From the NCBI RefSeq assembly GCF_000260715.1, contig NC_017834.1, forward strand, positions 62,001-126,000: DNA of 64,000 nt. The letters are read 5' to 3'. Made by a program: the position numbers and the translations under genes. Below are positions 18,006-27,165 of the stretch, piece after piece. The notes under the pieces were generated by a model that did not search any database, was not told the DNA's origin, and saw nothing but the letters and a program-made list of their open reading frames with translations. The DNA comes from Bifidobacterium animalis subsp. animalis ATCC 25527. Its GTDB lineage: Bacteria; Actinomycetota; Actinomycetes; Actinomycetales; Bifidobacteriaceae. Each line of letters opens with the position of its first letter. Position 1 is the stretch's first letter.

Positions 18006-19754
18006 GTGAGTAAGAGCGAAGAAGAATCTGCAACCACCACCGACGACATGCATGGTCACGACCGGCACAGCGCACGCGTGCACTGGCGTTCCCGGCCCGT
18101 GAAGTCGGCGGCCGGGGCGGTGCGCAGATTCCATTCGCACGCGATCCCGCTCGACATGGAAGACATTGAGCGCGACTGGGACAAGCCGATCACCGACGCG
18201 GGCATCGCCGCCAAAGCCAGCGTGATCGTACGCGTGGGCATGCTCGATCTCGGCGCGGGCACCGGAAGCTTCCGTGTGCGCGAGATGATGCACCGCATCG
18301 CATACCCGCTCGGCGTGCATGTGCGCGCGGATGTCAATCTGACCGACATCCAGGCCTCGTGCACCGACGGCAAGGAACGCATCACCGAAGTCGTGAATCT
18401 GCCGACGACCGGCGTGAACACCGAGCGGATCTGGCTGCTCGAGCATTTCGCGGACTGGTTCAGCGTCAATCTCGGCGCGGGCACCATGTACCACCGTCGC
18501 ACCGAGGTCTCACGCCAGCTCATGCAGCCGAACACGCTGGGCACGCGCGACGCCTCGCAGATCTCCGCGGAGACGGCGAAACAGCTGCGAGAACGGCTCA
18601 AGCAGGAGGCACGCGCGCAAAAACTCGCGGCGAAACGGGCGAGCCTGCGCTCACGGGTCGCCGAGCGGGTTGCCGAACGCGCGAAGAAGAAGTTGCCCGA
18701 AGACGAATACGCCGAGCATTTCGACCATCTCGAAGAACATGCCGAGAAGCGCGTGCGCGAATCCGGGCCGATCACGGTGGGCCAGGTGCACAAGCGCCTC
18801 GACTTGATCGAACGCCGCAAGCCGCTCTATTCGTCGGCCTTCTCCGGATTCGCCGCCGCCTGCGCCTGCGCGGCCTTCGTGTTCCTGCTCGGCGGTGCGC
18901 CCTACGACATGATCGGTGCGTTCATCGGCGCCGGACTCGGCCAATGGGCGCGACGCAGACTGTTCGCGCACCACCTGAACCAGTTCTTCGTCACCTTTGT
19001 GGCGGTGGCGGTGGCGGCGCTCGCCTGCGTGGGCACGCTGCGGCTCATCGGCATATTCGACCCGGTCGCGCTCCACCACGACACCGCCTACATCGGCGCC
19101 ATGCTGTTCGTGATCCCCGGCTTCCCACTCATCACCGGCGGCCTTGACATGGCGAAGATAGACTTCCCCTCCGGGGTGCAACGCATCGCCTACGTGTGCT
19201 GCATCATATTGATGGCCACGCTCGCGGGCTGGATGGTCGCCGTGCTCGTGCACCTGAACCCGCAAGGCTTCGACACGCCGCCGTTGAATCCGTGGGCCAC
19301 TGGTGCCCTGCGCGCACTGTTCGCGTTCGTTGGCGTGTGGGGCTTCTCTGTGCTGTTCAATTCACCGCAGCGCATGTGCCTAGTGGCCGCCACGATCGGC
19401 ATGATCACCGACACCCTGCGCTTGGAGATCGTGGATTGGGGTGTTCCCGCCGAAGCTGGTGCCTTCATTGGCGCCCTGCTTGCCGGTCTCATCGCCTCCG
19501 CTTGGCGTTCCGCAGTGCGGCACGGTCTGCTCGCACCGCATCTGGGTTACCCGCGCATCTGCCTGACGGTGCCGTCGATTGTGATCATGGTGCCCGGCTT
19601 GTATATGTACCGCGCGATGTTCTATCTCGGCCAGTTCAACACACTGCTCGCTCTGGACTGGGCGTTCCGTGCGTTCATGGTGATCATCTGCCTGCCTATC
19701 GGCCTTGCGATGGCGCGCGTGATCACCGACAAATCCTGGCGCTACGACGTGTGA
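18006..19754 (+). CDS. Threonine/serine exporter-like membrane protein (ThrE/DUF1212-DUF3815)
   Basis: Protein of 582 aa starting at GTG. The hydrophilic half (to about residue 260) has the DUF1212 hallmark LGAGTGSFRVREMMHRIAYPLGV and the N-terminal half-domain ITEVVNLPTTGVNTERI. A coiled, Arg/Glu-rich stretch at about 200-260 precedes roughly ten hydrophobic segments. The C-terminal block (RAMFYLGQFN then LDWAFRAFMVIICLPIGLAMARV) fits the second ThrE domain. No clear ribosome binding site is present and TAGAAG lies about 13 bp upstream, so the mRNA may be leaderless. It is predicted to export small amino acids. A large hairpin follows. Confidence 0.85.
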   Translation: MSKSEEESATTTDDMHGHDRHSARVHWRSRPVKSAAGAVRRFHSHAIPLDMEDIERDWDKPITDAGIAAKASVIVRVGMLDLGAGTGSFRVREMMHRIAYPLGVHVRADVNLTDIQASCTDGKERITEVVNLPTTGVNTERIWLLEHFADWFSVNLGAGTMYHRRTEVSRQLMQPNTLGTRDASQISAETAKQLRERLKQEARAQKLAAKRASLRSRVAERVAERAKKKLPEDEYAEHFDHLEEHAEKRVRESGPITVGQVHKRLDLIERRKPLYSSAFSGFAAACACAAFVFLLGGAPYDMIGAFIGAGLGQWARRRLFAHHLNQFFVTFVAVAVAALACVGTLRLIGIFDPVALHHDTAYIGAMLFVIPGFPLITGGLDMAKIDFPSGVQRIAYVCCIILMATLAGWMVAVLVHLNPQGFDTPPLNPWATGALRALFAFVGVWGFSVLFNSPQRMCLVAATIGMITDTLRLEIVDWGVPAEAGAFIGALLAGLIASAWRSAVRHGLLAPHLGYPRICLTVPSIVIMVPGLYMYRAMFYLGQFNTLLALDWAFRAFMVIICLPIGLAMARVITDKSWRYDV

Positions 19755-19774
19755 TTCTCGTCTGCCCTCCGTAT

Positions 19775-19869
19775 GGCGGGTGTGGGGAGGGCCGGGAAAG
19801 ACCTCGTCACTGGATCGCAAGCGCCCTTTACGTTCCTCGATCTTTCCCGGGCCCTCCCCCACACCCGCC
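19775..19869. terminator. Large hairpin with conserved loop, copy 1
   Basis: A 27-nt arm (19775-19801, starting GGCGGGTGTGGGG) pairs with 19841-19869 with only two bulged bases. The 39-nt loop contains CGTCACTGGATCGC and TTTACGTTCCTC, almost identical to the loop of the hairpin at 32849-32932, although the stems differ. It lies between the convergent exporter and trpS genes and could terminate both. Confidence 0.75.
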
Positions 19870-19920
19870 GGCCGTTTCCGGCAATCTATAATGAGGTCTT
19901 ACCTCGGCATGGCGTTGGGC

Positions 19921-21024
19921 TCAGCGGTCGTAGCGCATGCCCATGGCCTCGCGCACCTCGTCGAGCGTCTGGTTCGCAATCGCGTTCGCGCGGGCGTTGC
20001 CGTCATGCAGAATGTCGCGCACGGAATCCATGTCCTTGGCGAGCTCGGCACGACGCTCACGGTGCGGTGCGAGGAATTCGTTCACCGAGTCGATCACATA
20101 CTTCTTGAGCGCGCCAGCACCGGCATTGCCGATCTCGGCGGCGATCTCACTCGGGTCGCGGCCGGTGACCAGACCCGCGGTGGTGAGCAGCGCGGAGACC
20201 TGCGGGCGATTGACCGGGTCGAACGTGATGGTGCGCTCGGAATCGGTGGGGCTCTTCTTGATCAGCTTGGCGGTCTCCTCGGCGGTCGCGCCCAGCATGA
20301 TCGAATTGCCGTACGATTTGCTCATCTTGCGGCCGTCGAGTCCGGGGATCTCCGGCGCCTCCGACAGAATCGCGGCCGGCTCGGGGAACACCGGATTCTT
20401 CTTTGCATAGCGTTCGTTGAAGCGGCGCGCGATCGTGCGCGTGATCTCGACGTGCGGCAGATTATCTTTGCCGATCGGCACCACGTTCGCCTTGCAGAAC
20501 AGGATGTCGCACGCCTGGTGAACCGGGTAGGTGAGCAGCAGTCCGGTGAGCGCATGGCCGGAGGATTCCATCTCAGATTTCACCGTCGGGTTGCGGTGCA
20601 GCTCGGCTTCGGTGACCAGCGAGAGGAACGGCAGCATGAGCTGATTCTCGGCTGGCACGGCGGAATGCGTGAAGATCATCGTCTTCTCGGGGTCGATGCC
20701 GGCGGCCATGTAGTCCAGCACGAGATTGAGCACGTTGTCGTCGATGTGCTCGGTGGTATCGCGGTCGGTGATCACCTGATAGTCGGCGATGATGATGTTC
20801 GTGTTCACGCCGAGGTTCTGCATGGCGACACGCTCGCGGATGGAGCCGAAGAAGTGGCCGAGATGCAGACGGCCGGTGGGACGGTCTCCGGTGAGCATGG
20901 TGAATTTGCCCGGGTTCGCCTTGAGCTTGGCGAGCGTTTCGTCGGAACGCTTCTTCGCCGCGAGGAAGCTCGCGCTCATTTCATTGCCCGCCGCGGTGAG
21001 TTGCGCGTTCATGTCGTCGGTCAT
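19921..21024 (-). CDS. trpS: Tryptophanyl-tRNA synthetase
   Basis: Class I synthetase of about 367 aa charging tRNA-Trp. The HIGH-like motif is GRLHLGHFF, KMSKS is in GRKMSKSYGNS, and GDRPTGRLH is typical of TrpRS. DYQVITDRD and PVHQACDILFCKANVVPIGKD fit the tryptophan-binding region. The start at 21024 (MTDDMNAQ, AGAGG upstream) is preferred over 21063. Monocistronic, convergent with the exporter gene. Confidence 0.95.
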   Translation of the reverse strand: MTDDMNAQLTAAGNEMSASFLAAKKRSDETLAKLKANPGKFTMLTGDRPTGRLHLGHFFGSIRERVAMQNLGVNTNIIIADYQVITDRDTTEHIDDNVLNLVLDYMAAGIDPEKTMIFTHSAVPAENQLMLPFLSLVTEAELHRNPTVKSEMESSGHALTGLLLTYPVHQACDILFCKANVVPIGKDNLPHVEITRTIARRFNERYAKKNPVFPEPAAILSEAPEIPGLDGRKMSKSYGNSIMLGATAEETAKLIKKSPTDSERTITFDPVNRPQVSALLTTAGLVTGRDPSEIAAEIGNAGAGALKKYVIDSVNEFLAPHRERRAELAKDMDSVRDILHDGNARANAIANQTLDEVREAMGMRYDR

Positions 21025-21184
21025 GCCGGTAGCCTCTTCTCGTCTGTATGCGTGCGTCTGCATGCGCTGTATGGCCTATGTAATAAAGAATCATCGTAGA
21101 AATTCGAGAAGACAACACAATGTGTCTGAAGTGGTGGTACTCTCATATGTGATGAATCGAAACAAATAAGTATCAGGGGGTCGC

Positions 21185-21532
21185 ATGGGCCGCGGACGTC
21201 AGAAAGCCAAACAGCAGAAGATCGCCAGGAAGCTCAAGTATATGACCACTGACACGGATTACGACGAGCTTGCCAAGGAATTGGGCGCGCACGAGCCGGG
21301 GACCGGCTCATTCGATCCATTTGCCGATGTCGAGAACGACGAATTCGAGGCACAGGACGTCGACGAGACGGTGGATGACCTCGACGAATACGCGAAGTGG
21401 GCCGCCGAAGCAGCGGCGAAGGCCACAACCGGAGAGATGCCGGAGACTCACGCGCAACCCAAACCAAAGCCGCACAAGCCGATTCCGATGCCAGTGCCGG
21501 AAACCTTCAAACACACAGACCAGCAGGAGTAG
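21185..21532 (+). CDS. DUF3073 domain protein
   Basis: Actinobacteria-specific small protein of 115 aa. The conserved N-terminus MGRGRQKAKQQKIARKLKY is highly basic; the remainder is acidic, with a Pro/Lys-rich tail. AGGGGG precedes the ATG. The function is unknown in all members I know of; a basic head and acidic tail suggest nucleic-acid or ribosome contact (inference). Confidence 0.88.
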   Translation: MGRGRQKAKQQKIARKLKYMTTDTDYDELAKELGAHEPGTGSFDPFADVENDEFEAQDVDETVDDLDEYAKWAAEAAAKATTGEMPETHAQPKPKPHKPIPMPVPETFKHTDQQE

Positions 21533-21683
21533 ATCCGCCGGTTCGGTGACATATGAATTCGTGAGGGGCGTCGCAATGAGCGGCGCCCCTCACGGCGTTC
21601 GGGTGCGGATGTGAGTAGATGTGAGTATAGGGCTCGGCATGTGCGCGTCCGCATTGATCCGCATTGAGATGGTAGGCGTCCTA

Positions 21684-21697
21684 TGCAAACGATTGCA
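21684..21697. promoter_or_regulatory. LacI-type operator-like palindrome between convergent genes
   Basis: TGCAAACGATTGCA has perfect 5-bp arms around a CG-containing centre, the pattern of MalR/CcpA-like LacI sites. It lies in a convergent gap where no promoter is expected. A related half-site (ACGTTTGCAA) occurs upstream of glgP at about 22548. Confidence 0.45.
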
Positions 21698-21729
21698 AAA
21701 AGAGATGCCATGCGCTCATCCGTACGGCG

Positions 21730-22185
21730 TCAGCCGAGCGGCAGCAGCGGCGAGAGATCGTCGCGCTCGCCGACCGCGCTGATGCGCCCGGCCTTCTGCT
21801 CCTCGTGCCATGTGGTGATGCCGCTGGCGACGCGCAGCCAAACCTGCGGATCGAGTTCGATCACGTCGGGAGGTGTGAGATTATGCGGATCCGAGGCGGG
21901 GCCTTCCAGGATCTTGACCACCGCGTACGGCGCAACGCGTACCTCCACTCCCGGGCCGGGTGCCTTGATTTCCAGCTGGTGAAGTGAGTAGCGCACGGCC
22001 ATGGCCATGGTGGTGCGGTCGAGCTGGGGTGCGATGTCGAGGGCCGGCGTGGTCTCGGCTGCTGCGCGCGCCGCCGTGCACCAATCGTCGTATGCCTGCA
22101 TGCCACGCATCATATCTTGCTTACGAATTGCTGCCATACTGTGATTCTGCATCGAACGCTCGATAACAATGGGCTGTTTACCCAT
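21730..22185 (-). CDS. Sterol-carrier-family (bacterial SCP) protein
   Basis: Up to 151 aa. MAAIRKQDMMRGMQAYDDWC followed by a region rich in AVRYSLHQLEIKAPG, VEVRVAPYAVVKI and DPQVWLRVASG matches the actinobacterial SCP-like family. The start is uncertain: 22185 (AAGGAT upstream but distant), or 22137 (MAAIRK), where similarity probably begins. The function is unknown; a hydrophobic-ligand-binding fold is expected. It is divergent from glgP. Confidence 0.75.
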   Translation of the reverse strand: MGKQPIVIERSMQNHSMAAIRKQDMMRGMQAYDDWCTAARAAAETTPALDIAPQLDRTTMAMAVRYSLHQLEIKAPGPGVEVRVAPYAVVKILEGPASDPHNLTPPDVIELDPQVWLRVASGITTWHEEQKAGRISAVGERDDLSPLLPLG

Positions 22186-22239
22186 GGGGCATTAATCCTT
22201 ATGGATGCACTATGGTGATTGCGAAAAACTCGTTTTCTC

Positions 22240-22286
22240 CGCGTAAAAAGAGACGCTTGGCGGCTGTATTTGTCTCTTTTTACGCC
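22240..22286. repeat. 47-bp inverted-half-site unit 9
   Basis: GCGTAAAAAGAGAC and GTCTCTTTTTACGC form a perfect 14-bp inverted pair. Part of the 530-bp gap upstream of glgP, the only divergent gap with these units. Confidence 0.85.
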
Positions 22287-22355
22287 CATAGGGATCATAG
22301 GGATCATAGGGGAATCATGGAGATCATAAAGATGAGGTGGGGTAGTCTGTTGTTC

Positions 22356-22402
22356 TGCGTAAAAAGTGACATTTGGGAGTCGTATTTGTCTCTTTTTACG
22401 CC
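22356..22402. repeat. 47-bp inverted-half-site unit 10
   Basis: Arms TGCGTAAAAAGTGACA and TGTCTCTTTTTACGCC. TAGGGATCATAGGGATCATAGG in the stretch between units 9 and 10 is a short tandem repeat. Confidence 0.85.
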
Positions 22403-22543
22403 AAGGGAGGCGTCAAAGAGGCATGCGTCAAAGGGTGTTTTGCATCAGGGGCTGTTGCGCCAAAAGGAGGAGAGGAGAGATAAGCCATGAGATGCAAGGA
22501 CGTTCGCGGGGGTGGAAAAAGAGTAGTGTGCGGTATATGGATA

Positions 22544-22557
22544 CCAACGTTTGCAAT
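22544..22557. promoter_or_regulatory. Possible LacI-type operator upstream of glgP
   Basis: CCAACGTTTGCAAT shares the ACGTTTGCA half of the TGCAAACG-type LacI site seen at 21684. It lies about 160 bp before glgP, upstream of an AT-rich TATATTTTAT (about 22632) that could be a -10 region. Weak but consistent with carbohydrate control of glgP. Confidence 0.35.
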
Positions 22558-22718
22558 GGTCGCCGCAGTACACAGTGCGCGAAACGAATGCGGAAAACAG
22601 AGTGTTTTTCGTGAAAGAAGCAAGCGGTGGTATATTTTATGAGAACGTATGCAAAAACTGGTGCAGCAATGCCCGCCGACGCGCACGTTCGATGAGGAAC
22701 ATATAGAGGGAGTCACGT

Positions 22719-25175
22719 ATGACCGAACTAACGGCACCTAAGTCCCCGCTGACCGCCAACGAATTCGCTGACGAAATTCGACAGGCGCTCAAGTACACAC
22801 AGGGGGTCACCCCGGAACAGGCCAAGACGGCCGATATCTATGTTGCCGCTGCAACCGTGGTCCGCCGCCATCTCATGGATTCCTGGATGAAGACCCAGCA
22901 GGACATGATCAACGGCAATACGAAGGCCGTGGGTTACTTGTCCGCGGAATTCCTGATGGGCAAGCAGCTGCGCAACGCATTGCTCAACGCGGGCCTCACC
23001 CCGCAGTTCGAAGAGGCCGTGCGCGGTCTCGGCTTCGACCCGCAGGCAGTGGTCGACGCGGAATACGAACCGGGTCTGGGCAATGGCGGTCTCGGTCGTC
23101 TCGCAGCCTGCTTCATCGATTCGCTCGCCTCGCTCGGCGTTCCCGCCTTCGGCTACGGCATCCAGTACAAGTACGGCATCTTCCGCCAGGAATTCGACGA
23201 CGAGGGTCGTCAGATCGAACGCCCGGACTATTGGCTGGCCAATGAGGACCCATGGGGGCACATCGACTACGAACGCGATCAGCGCGTCAACTTCGGCGGC
23301 AAGGTCGTCGAGGAGAACGGCAAGCGCGTGTGGAAGCCGGATTGGGCAGTGCGCGCCATCCCGGTGGACTACATGGTGCCCGGCTACGCTTCGGGCCGCG
23401 TGAACACGCTGCGCCTGTGGCAAGCACGCTCCTACGACGAGTTCGACCTGCTCACGTTCAACAAGTCCGAGTACCTCGACGCGGTGAAGCCGCAGGTCAA
23501 GGCCGAGGACATCTCCAAGGTGCTCTACCCGGAGGACTCCACCGAGGTGGGCAAGGAGCTGCGTCTCGAACAGCAGTACTTCTTCGCCAGCGCTTCCATT
23601 CACGATGCGATTCGCGTGTTCTACCCGAACACCGACAAGCCGGATCTGACCACCTTCGCCGACAAGATCACGTTCCAGCTCAACGACACCCACCCGGTGA
23701 TCGGTATTCCGGAACTCATGCGCATCATGATCGACGAATACGGCTACGACTGGGACACCGCTTGGGAAGTCACCCACAAGACCTTCAACTACACCTGCCA
23801 CACGCTGCTTCCGGAAGCACTGGAAGTGTGGCCGGCATCGCTCATCGGCAAGCTGCTGCCGCGTCACCTCGAGATCATCGAGCGCATCAACAAGCAGTTC
23901 GTCTCCGAGCTCGAGGCCAAGGGTGCCAGCGAAGACCAGATCAAGCGCATGCTGATCCTCACCGACGATGAGCACCCGGTCGTGCGCATGGCCTACCTCG
24001 CCACCTACGCCGGCTCCAACGTGAACGGCGTTGCCGAGCTGCACTCCCAGCTGCTCAAGGATGTCACGCTGCGTGACTTCTCCGACGTCTACCCGGCGAA
24101 GTTCAAGAACGTGACCAACGGCGTGACCCCACGCCGCTTCATCAAGCTGGCCAATCCCCGCCTCTCCGAGCTCATCACCGAGGGTCTCGGCACCGACAAG
24201 TGGCTTGAGGACCTCGATCTGCTCGAAGGCCTCGCGCCGCTCGCCCAGGACGACGAGTTCGTGAAGAAGTTCGCCGCCGTGAAGCACGAGAACAAGGTCG
24301 CATTCGCCGACTTCTCCAAGCAGCGCTATGGTGCCGAGCTCGATGCCAACACGATGTTCGACACGATGATCAAGCGTCTGCACGAATACAAGCGCCAGGC
24401 ACTGAAGATCCTCGAGATCATCGCCACGTACTCCGACATCAAGAGCGGCAAGGTCAACGCCCAGGACATCACGCCGCGCACCTACATCTTCGGTGCAAAG
24501 GCCGCCCCGGGTTACTACCTCGCCAAGATGACGATCCAGCTCATCAACAACGTGGCCAAGGTGATCGACAACGATCCGGATGTCAACGGCAAGATCAAGA
24601 TCTTCTTCCCGTGGAACTACAACATCGAGGTCGCGCAGATGCTCATCCCGGCCACCGAGCTCGACGAGCAGATCTCGCAGGCCGGCAAGGAGGCCTCGGG
24701 CACCTCGAACATGAAGTTCGCCCTCAACGGCGCGCTCACCGTGGGCACGCTCGACGGCGCGAACGTGGAGATTCGCGAGCGCGTGGGCGCCGACAACTTC
24801 TTCCTCTTCGGCATGACCGTTGACGAGGTGGAGAAGATGTACGAGCAGGGCTACGACCCGAGCAAGTACTATGAGGCCGACCCGCGTCTGAAGGCTGCGA
24901 TCGACATGGTTGCCGACGGCACGTTCTCGAACGGCGACAGGAACACCTACGCCCCGCTGGTCTCCGACTGGCTGACGAAGGACTGGTTCATGACGCTGGC
25001 CGACTTCTCCGCCTACCATGACATTCAGGCCGATATCGATGCACTGTATGCCGACCAGCTCGAATGGAACCGCAAGGCGATTCTCAATGTCGCCAACTCC
25101 GGTTATTTCAGCTCCGACCGTTCGATCAAGGACTACCTCGACCGCATCTGGCACACCCACTCGCTCGATAAGTGA
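22719..25175 (+). CDS. glgP: Glycogen/starch/alpha-glucan phosphorylase
   Basis: Protein of 818 aa that releases glucose 1-phosphate from alpha-1,4-glucans. The family blocks are visible: YLSAEFLMGKQL, GLGNGGLGRLAACFIDSLA, LNDTHPVIGIPELMRI, and the PLP-lysine block SGTSNMKFALNGALTVGTLDGANVE. The length matches the GT35 family. GAGGGAG is 6 nt before the ATG. It is monocistronic with a strong hairpin downstream. The regulatory region holds two 47-bp repeat units and a possible LacI site. Confidence 0.97.
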   Translation: MTELTAPKSPLTANEFADEIRQALKYTQGVTPEQAKTADIYVAAATVVRRHLMDSWMKTQQDMINGNTKAVGYLSAEFLMGKQLRNALLNAGLTPQFEEAVRGLGFDPQAVVDAEYEPGLGNGGLGRLAACFIDSLASLGVPAFGYGIQYKYGIFRQEFDDEGRQIERPDYWLANEDPWGHIDYERDQRVNFGGKVVEENGKRVWKPDWAVRAIPVDYMVPGYASGRVNTLRLWQARSYDEFDLLTFNKSEYLDAVKPQVKAEDISKVLYPEDSTEVGKELRLEQQYFFASASIHDAIRVFYPNTDKPDLTTFADKITFQLNDTHPVIGIPELMRIMIDEYGYDWDTAWEVTHKTFNYTCHTLLPEALEVWPASLIGKLLPRHLEIIERINKQFVSELEAKGASEDQIKRMLILTDDEHPVVRMAYLATYAGSNVNGVAELHSQLLKDVTLRDFSDVYPAKFKNVTNGVTPRRFIKLANPRLSELITEGLGTDKWLEDLDLLEGLAPLAQDDEFVKKFAAVKHENKVAFADFSKQRYGAELDANTMFDTMIKRLHEYKRQALKILEIIATYSDIKSGKVNAQDITPRTYIFGAKAAPGYYLAKMTIQLINNVAKVIDNDPDVNGKIKIFFPWNYNIEVAQMLIPATELDEQISQAGKEASGTSNMKFALNGALTVGTLDGANVEIRERVGADNFFLFGMTVDEVEKMYEQGYDPSKYYEADPRLKAAIDMVADGTFSNGDRNTYAPLVSDWLTKDWFMTLADFSAYHDIQADIDALYADQLEWNRKAILNVANSGYFSSDRSIKDYLDRIWHTHSLDK

Positions 25176-25208
25176 TGAACGGTAATCTGCTCGCAGATTC
25201 CTGATGGG

Positions 25209-25254
25209 ATGCTTGCGGCCTCCGCTCGCATATGCAAGCGGAGGCCGCAAGCAT
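25209..25254 (+). terminator. Hairpin after glgP
   Basis: An 18-bp perfect stem (ATGCTTGCGGCCTCCGCT with 25237-25254) and 10-nt loop, 33 bp after the glgP stop. There is no strong T run, so it may act as an mRNA 3'-end stabiliser as well as a terminator. Confidence 0.7.
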
Positions 25255-25285
25255 ATTGCGCGAGCGTATCTATCTGTTGTGTATT

Positions 25286-25332
25286 TGCGTAAATAGAGAC
25301 GTTGAGCGCTCGCGGGTGTCCGAAATTACGCA
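25286..25332. repeat. 47-bp inverted-half-site unit 11
   Basis: Arms TGCGTAAATAGAGACG and TGTCCGAAATTACGCA in the convergent gap after glgP. Confidence 0.8.
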
Positions 25333-25359
25333 AGATGGACGGGTCTGCGAATATGCAAA

Positions 25360-25392
25360 GGCGCCGGGTACTCGAACACGGTACCCGGCGCC
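25360..25392 (-). terminator. Hairpin after the small membrane protein gene
   Basis: GGCGCCGGGTAC and GTACCCGGCGCC pair around about 9 nt, 19 bp past the stop of the minus-strand gene. Confidence 0.65.
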
Positions 25393-25411
25393 CTGCCGTA
25401 CATGTGTGAAC

Positions 25412-25639
25412 TCAGGCGGCGTCCTTTGCGACGTCCGCAGCCGGCTGGTCAAGATCGTCTTCGGTCTTGTCCTGCGCCAGGGTCAGATCAACCGGGGACG
25501 AGCTGTTCTCCCACGGTTCCTCCCACGGATCGTAATCCGGGTTCTGCTGCTTGTAGATGTACAGACCAACCACAGCCGCAAGCAGACCACCGAACAGCAG
25601 TGCAAAGAACTTCCAACCGTTTGAAGACTTCTTCTCCAT
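25412..25639 (-). CDS. Small single-pass membrane protein, hypothetical
   Basis: Protein of 75 aa. Basic N-terminus (MEKKSSNGWK), one hydrophobic helix (FFALLFGGLLAAVVGLYIY) at about residues 11-29 and an acidic C-terminal tail. AAAGGAG precedes the ATG, so the longer frame from 25738 is rejected. Not recognised as a named family. It has its own terminator. Confidence 0.72.
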   Translation of the reverse strand: MEKKSSNGWKFFALLFGGLLAAVVGLYIYKQQNPDYDPWEEPWENSSSPVDLTLAQDKTEDDLDQPAADVAKDAA

Positions 25640-25883
25640 GACGGCTCCTTTCAGTATTCCTGGTCGTCCGGTTCGGCCCGGTCGACTCTGCCTTCCATCA
25701 TAAGCCCCACATCGCAAGATGACGCATATTGTGCTCATGGCAAGCGGATGACGCGTGATGTCCTAAGTCCCCAATGATACTCCAGTTCCATGGCGATTCG
25801 GTAGTCGGTGCCACGGAGTGTGTCTGGCTTTGCGAATTCGGCAGGAGAATAAGCGGGCGTCGCAGCCGAGTACAGTGGGAGCC

Positions 25884-26684
25884 ATGCCTCGTCGTGGATT
25901 TAGTTTGTTCCCGGACTCGCCGTCCGTGCGCCGAATATTCTCCGCTGAGTCGTTGCGCGCACGATGGCGTAGCGGTGAGCCGGTGGTGACCTCCGCAATC
26001 ATTCTCATATGCGTGGCCGTGTGGCTGCTTGAGACGCTGTTCCGGTTCGTATGGCCCGCAGGGTATGCCGGCATGCTGGGCTTCGGCATGATGCAGCCGG
26101 CATCGATGACCCGCGAGCCATGGACGCTCGTCACCGCCATGTTCCTGCACCAGCCGGCGTCGCTGTGGCACATTGGCTTCAACATGCTCACGCTGTGGTC
26201 GGTGGGGCCTGTGCTCGAGCGGCTCATGGGGCATTGGGCGTTCCTGATCATGTACATGGTCTCGGGCATCGGCGGCGATGCGGGCATGATGATCTGGGCG
26301 CTGCTCAACCGCTCCGGCGACGCGTGGTTCACCTCGAGCTACGGTGCCTCGGGTGCGCTGTTCGGCCTGTTCGCTGCGATTCTGGTGGTCTATCGCAAGG
26401 TTGGGCAAGATCTCACCTCGATGATCGTGTGGATGGCCATCAACTTCCTCATGCCGATCATTGTGCCGAACATCGCATGGCAGGCGCATGTGGGTGGCTT
26501 TGTGATCGGCGGTTTGTTCACGATTCTCATGACCGACGGCGTGCGCGCATTGCGGCGTCGCCCGGTGCTCGAACGCGCGCTGATCTATGGCGCGGTGCTG
26601 CTGGTGCTGCTGCTCATGGTGTGCTATGCCTGCAATACCGCGAATCCGGTGCGCACCGGCAGCTGGATCCCACTGCTCGACTAG
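25884..26684 (+). CDS. Rhomboid family intramembrane serine protease
   Basis: Polytopic protein of 266 aa with six or seven hydrophobic segments. The catalytic serine is in SSYGASGALFGLFAA (GxSG) and the catalytic histidine in NIAWQAHVGGFVIGG. HIGFNMLTLWSVGPVLE is the usual rhomboid loop/TM2 motif. The ATG at 25884 (MPRRGFS, GGGAG upstream) is preferred over 25818. Rhomboids near crgA and DUF881 genes are common in actinobacteria. Substrates unknown. Confidence 0.92.
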   Translation: MPRRGFSLFPDSPSVRRIFSAESLRARWRSGEPVVTSAIILICVAVWLLETLFRFVWPAGYAGMLGFGMMQPASMTREPWTLVTAMFLHQPASLWHIGFNMLTLWSVGPVLERLMGHWAFLIMYMVSGIGGDAGMMIWALLNRSGDAWFTSSYGASGALFGLFAAILVVYRKVGQDLTSMIVWMAINFLMPIIVPNIAWQAHVGGFVIGGLFTILMTDGVRALRRRPVLERALIYGAVLLVLLLMVCYACNTANPVRTGSWIPLLD

Positions 26685-26709
26685 TTCCTCGTTTCTTGGT
26701 CTTCCCTAG

Positions 26710-26746
26710 TCCCGGACGCGAGGCGTTCCTCGCCCGCGTTCCGGGG
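26710..26746 (+). terminator. Hairpin after the rhomboid gene
   Basis: CCCGGACGCGAGG pairs with CCTCG and CGCGTTCCGGGG around CGTT with small internal mismatches, 25 bp after the stop. Confidence 0.55.
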
Positions 26747-26837
26747 CTTCTCTACCCGCGTTTACATGGCACTGCGATGGCACGGTGTGCGGATGTTTCC
26801 GTATGCCGTGCCATTTCTGTAGATTCAGCGGTCGAAC

Positions 26838-27165
26838 TTTCGGAAGGTTCCGCGAAGCAGACCATTTCAGGGCATCTTTCCGGCAGATTGTTCGGATACT
26901 TCCGTGAAACGTGCCGCTATAGGGCCCCAATCTGGCTTATCTTTCGGAAGCATCTGTATGGCAGACCATTGTAGGATCCCGCTGTGGTACGTCTTTCGGA
27001 AGTTTCCGTGAGATGGACCGCATGGAGGTGCTGTTCTGGCATGGTTTGCGGATGCTTCCGTAAAACGGTCCGTTTTAGGGTGTCTGCTTGGCGTATCTTT
27101 CGGATGCTTCCGCAGATTGAGCCATTCAGAGGCGAATCTGTGGCATATTGTACGGAGTCTTCCGT
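26838..27165. repeat. Seven-unit 52-bp array
   Basis: TTCGGAWGCTTCCG-like blocks start at about 26840, 26891, 26943, 26995, 27047, 27099 and 27150, a step of 51-52 bp. Between them the sequence is degenerate but related (GTGAAACGGACCATTT, AGGGTG, then GGCATAT). CGGAAGCTTCCG at the junctions is palindromic, as expected if each unit is itself an imperfect palindrome. Three related blocks occur at 42639-42755. Confidence 0.8.

Noticed and set aside
22728..25250. 840-codon minus-strand frame
   Set aside because: Exactly opposite glgP, whose catalytic motifs are intact; a typical G+C-rich shadow frame.
26838..27165. CRISPR array
   Set aside because: Repeats are degenerate and the intervening sequence is itself repeated rather than unique; no cas genes are present.
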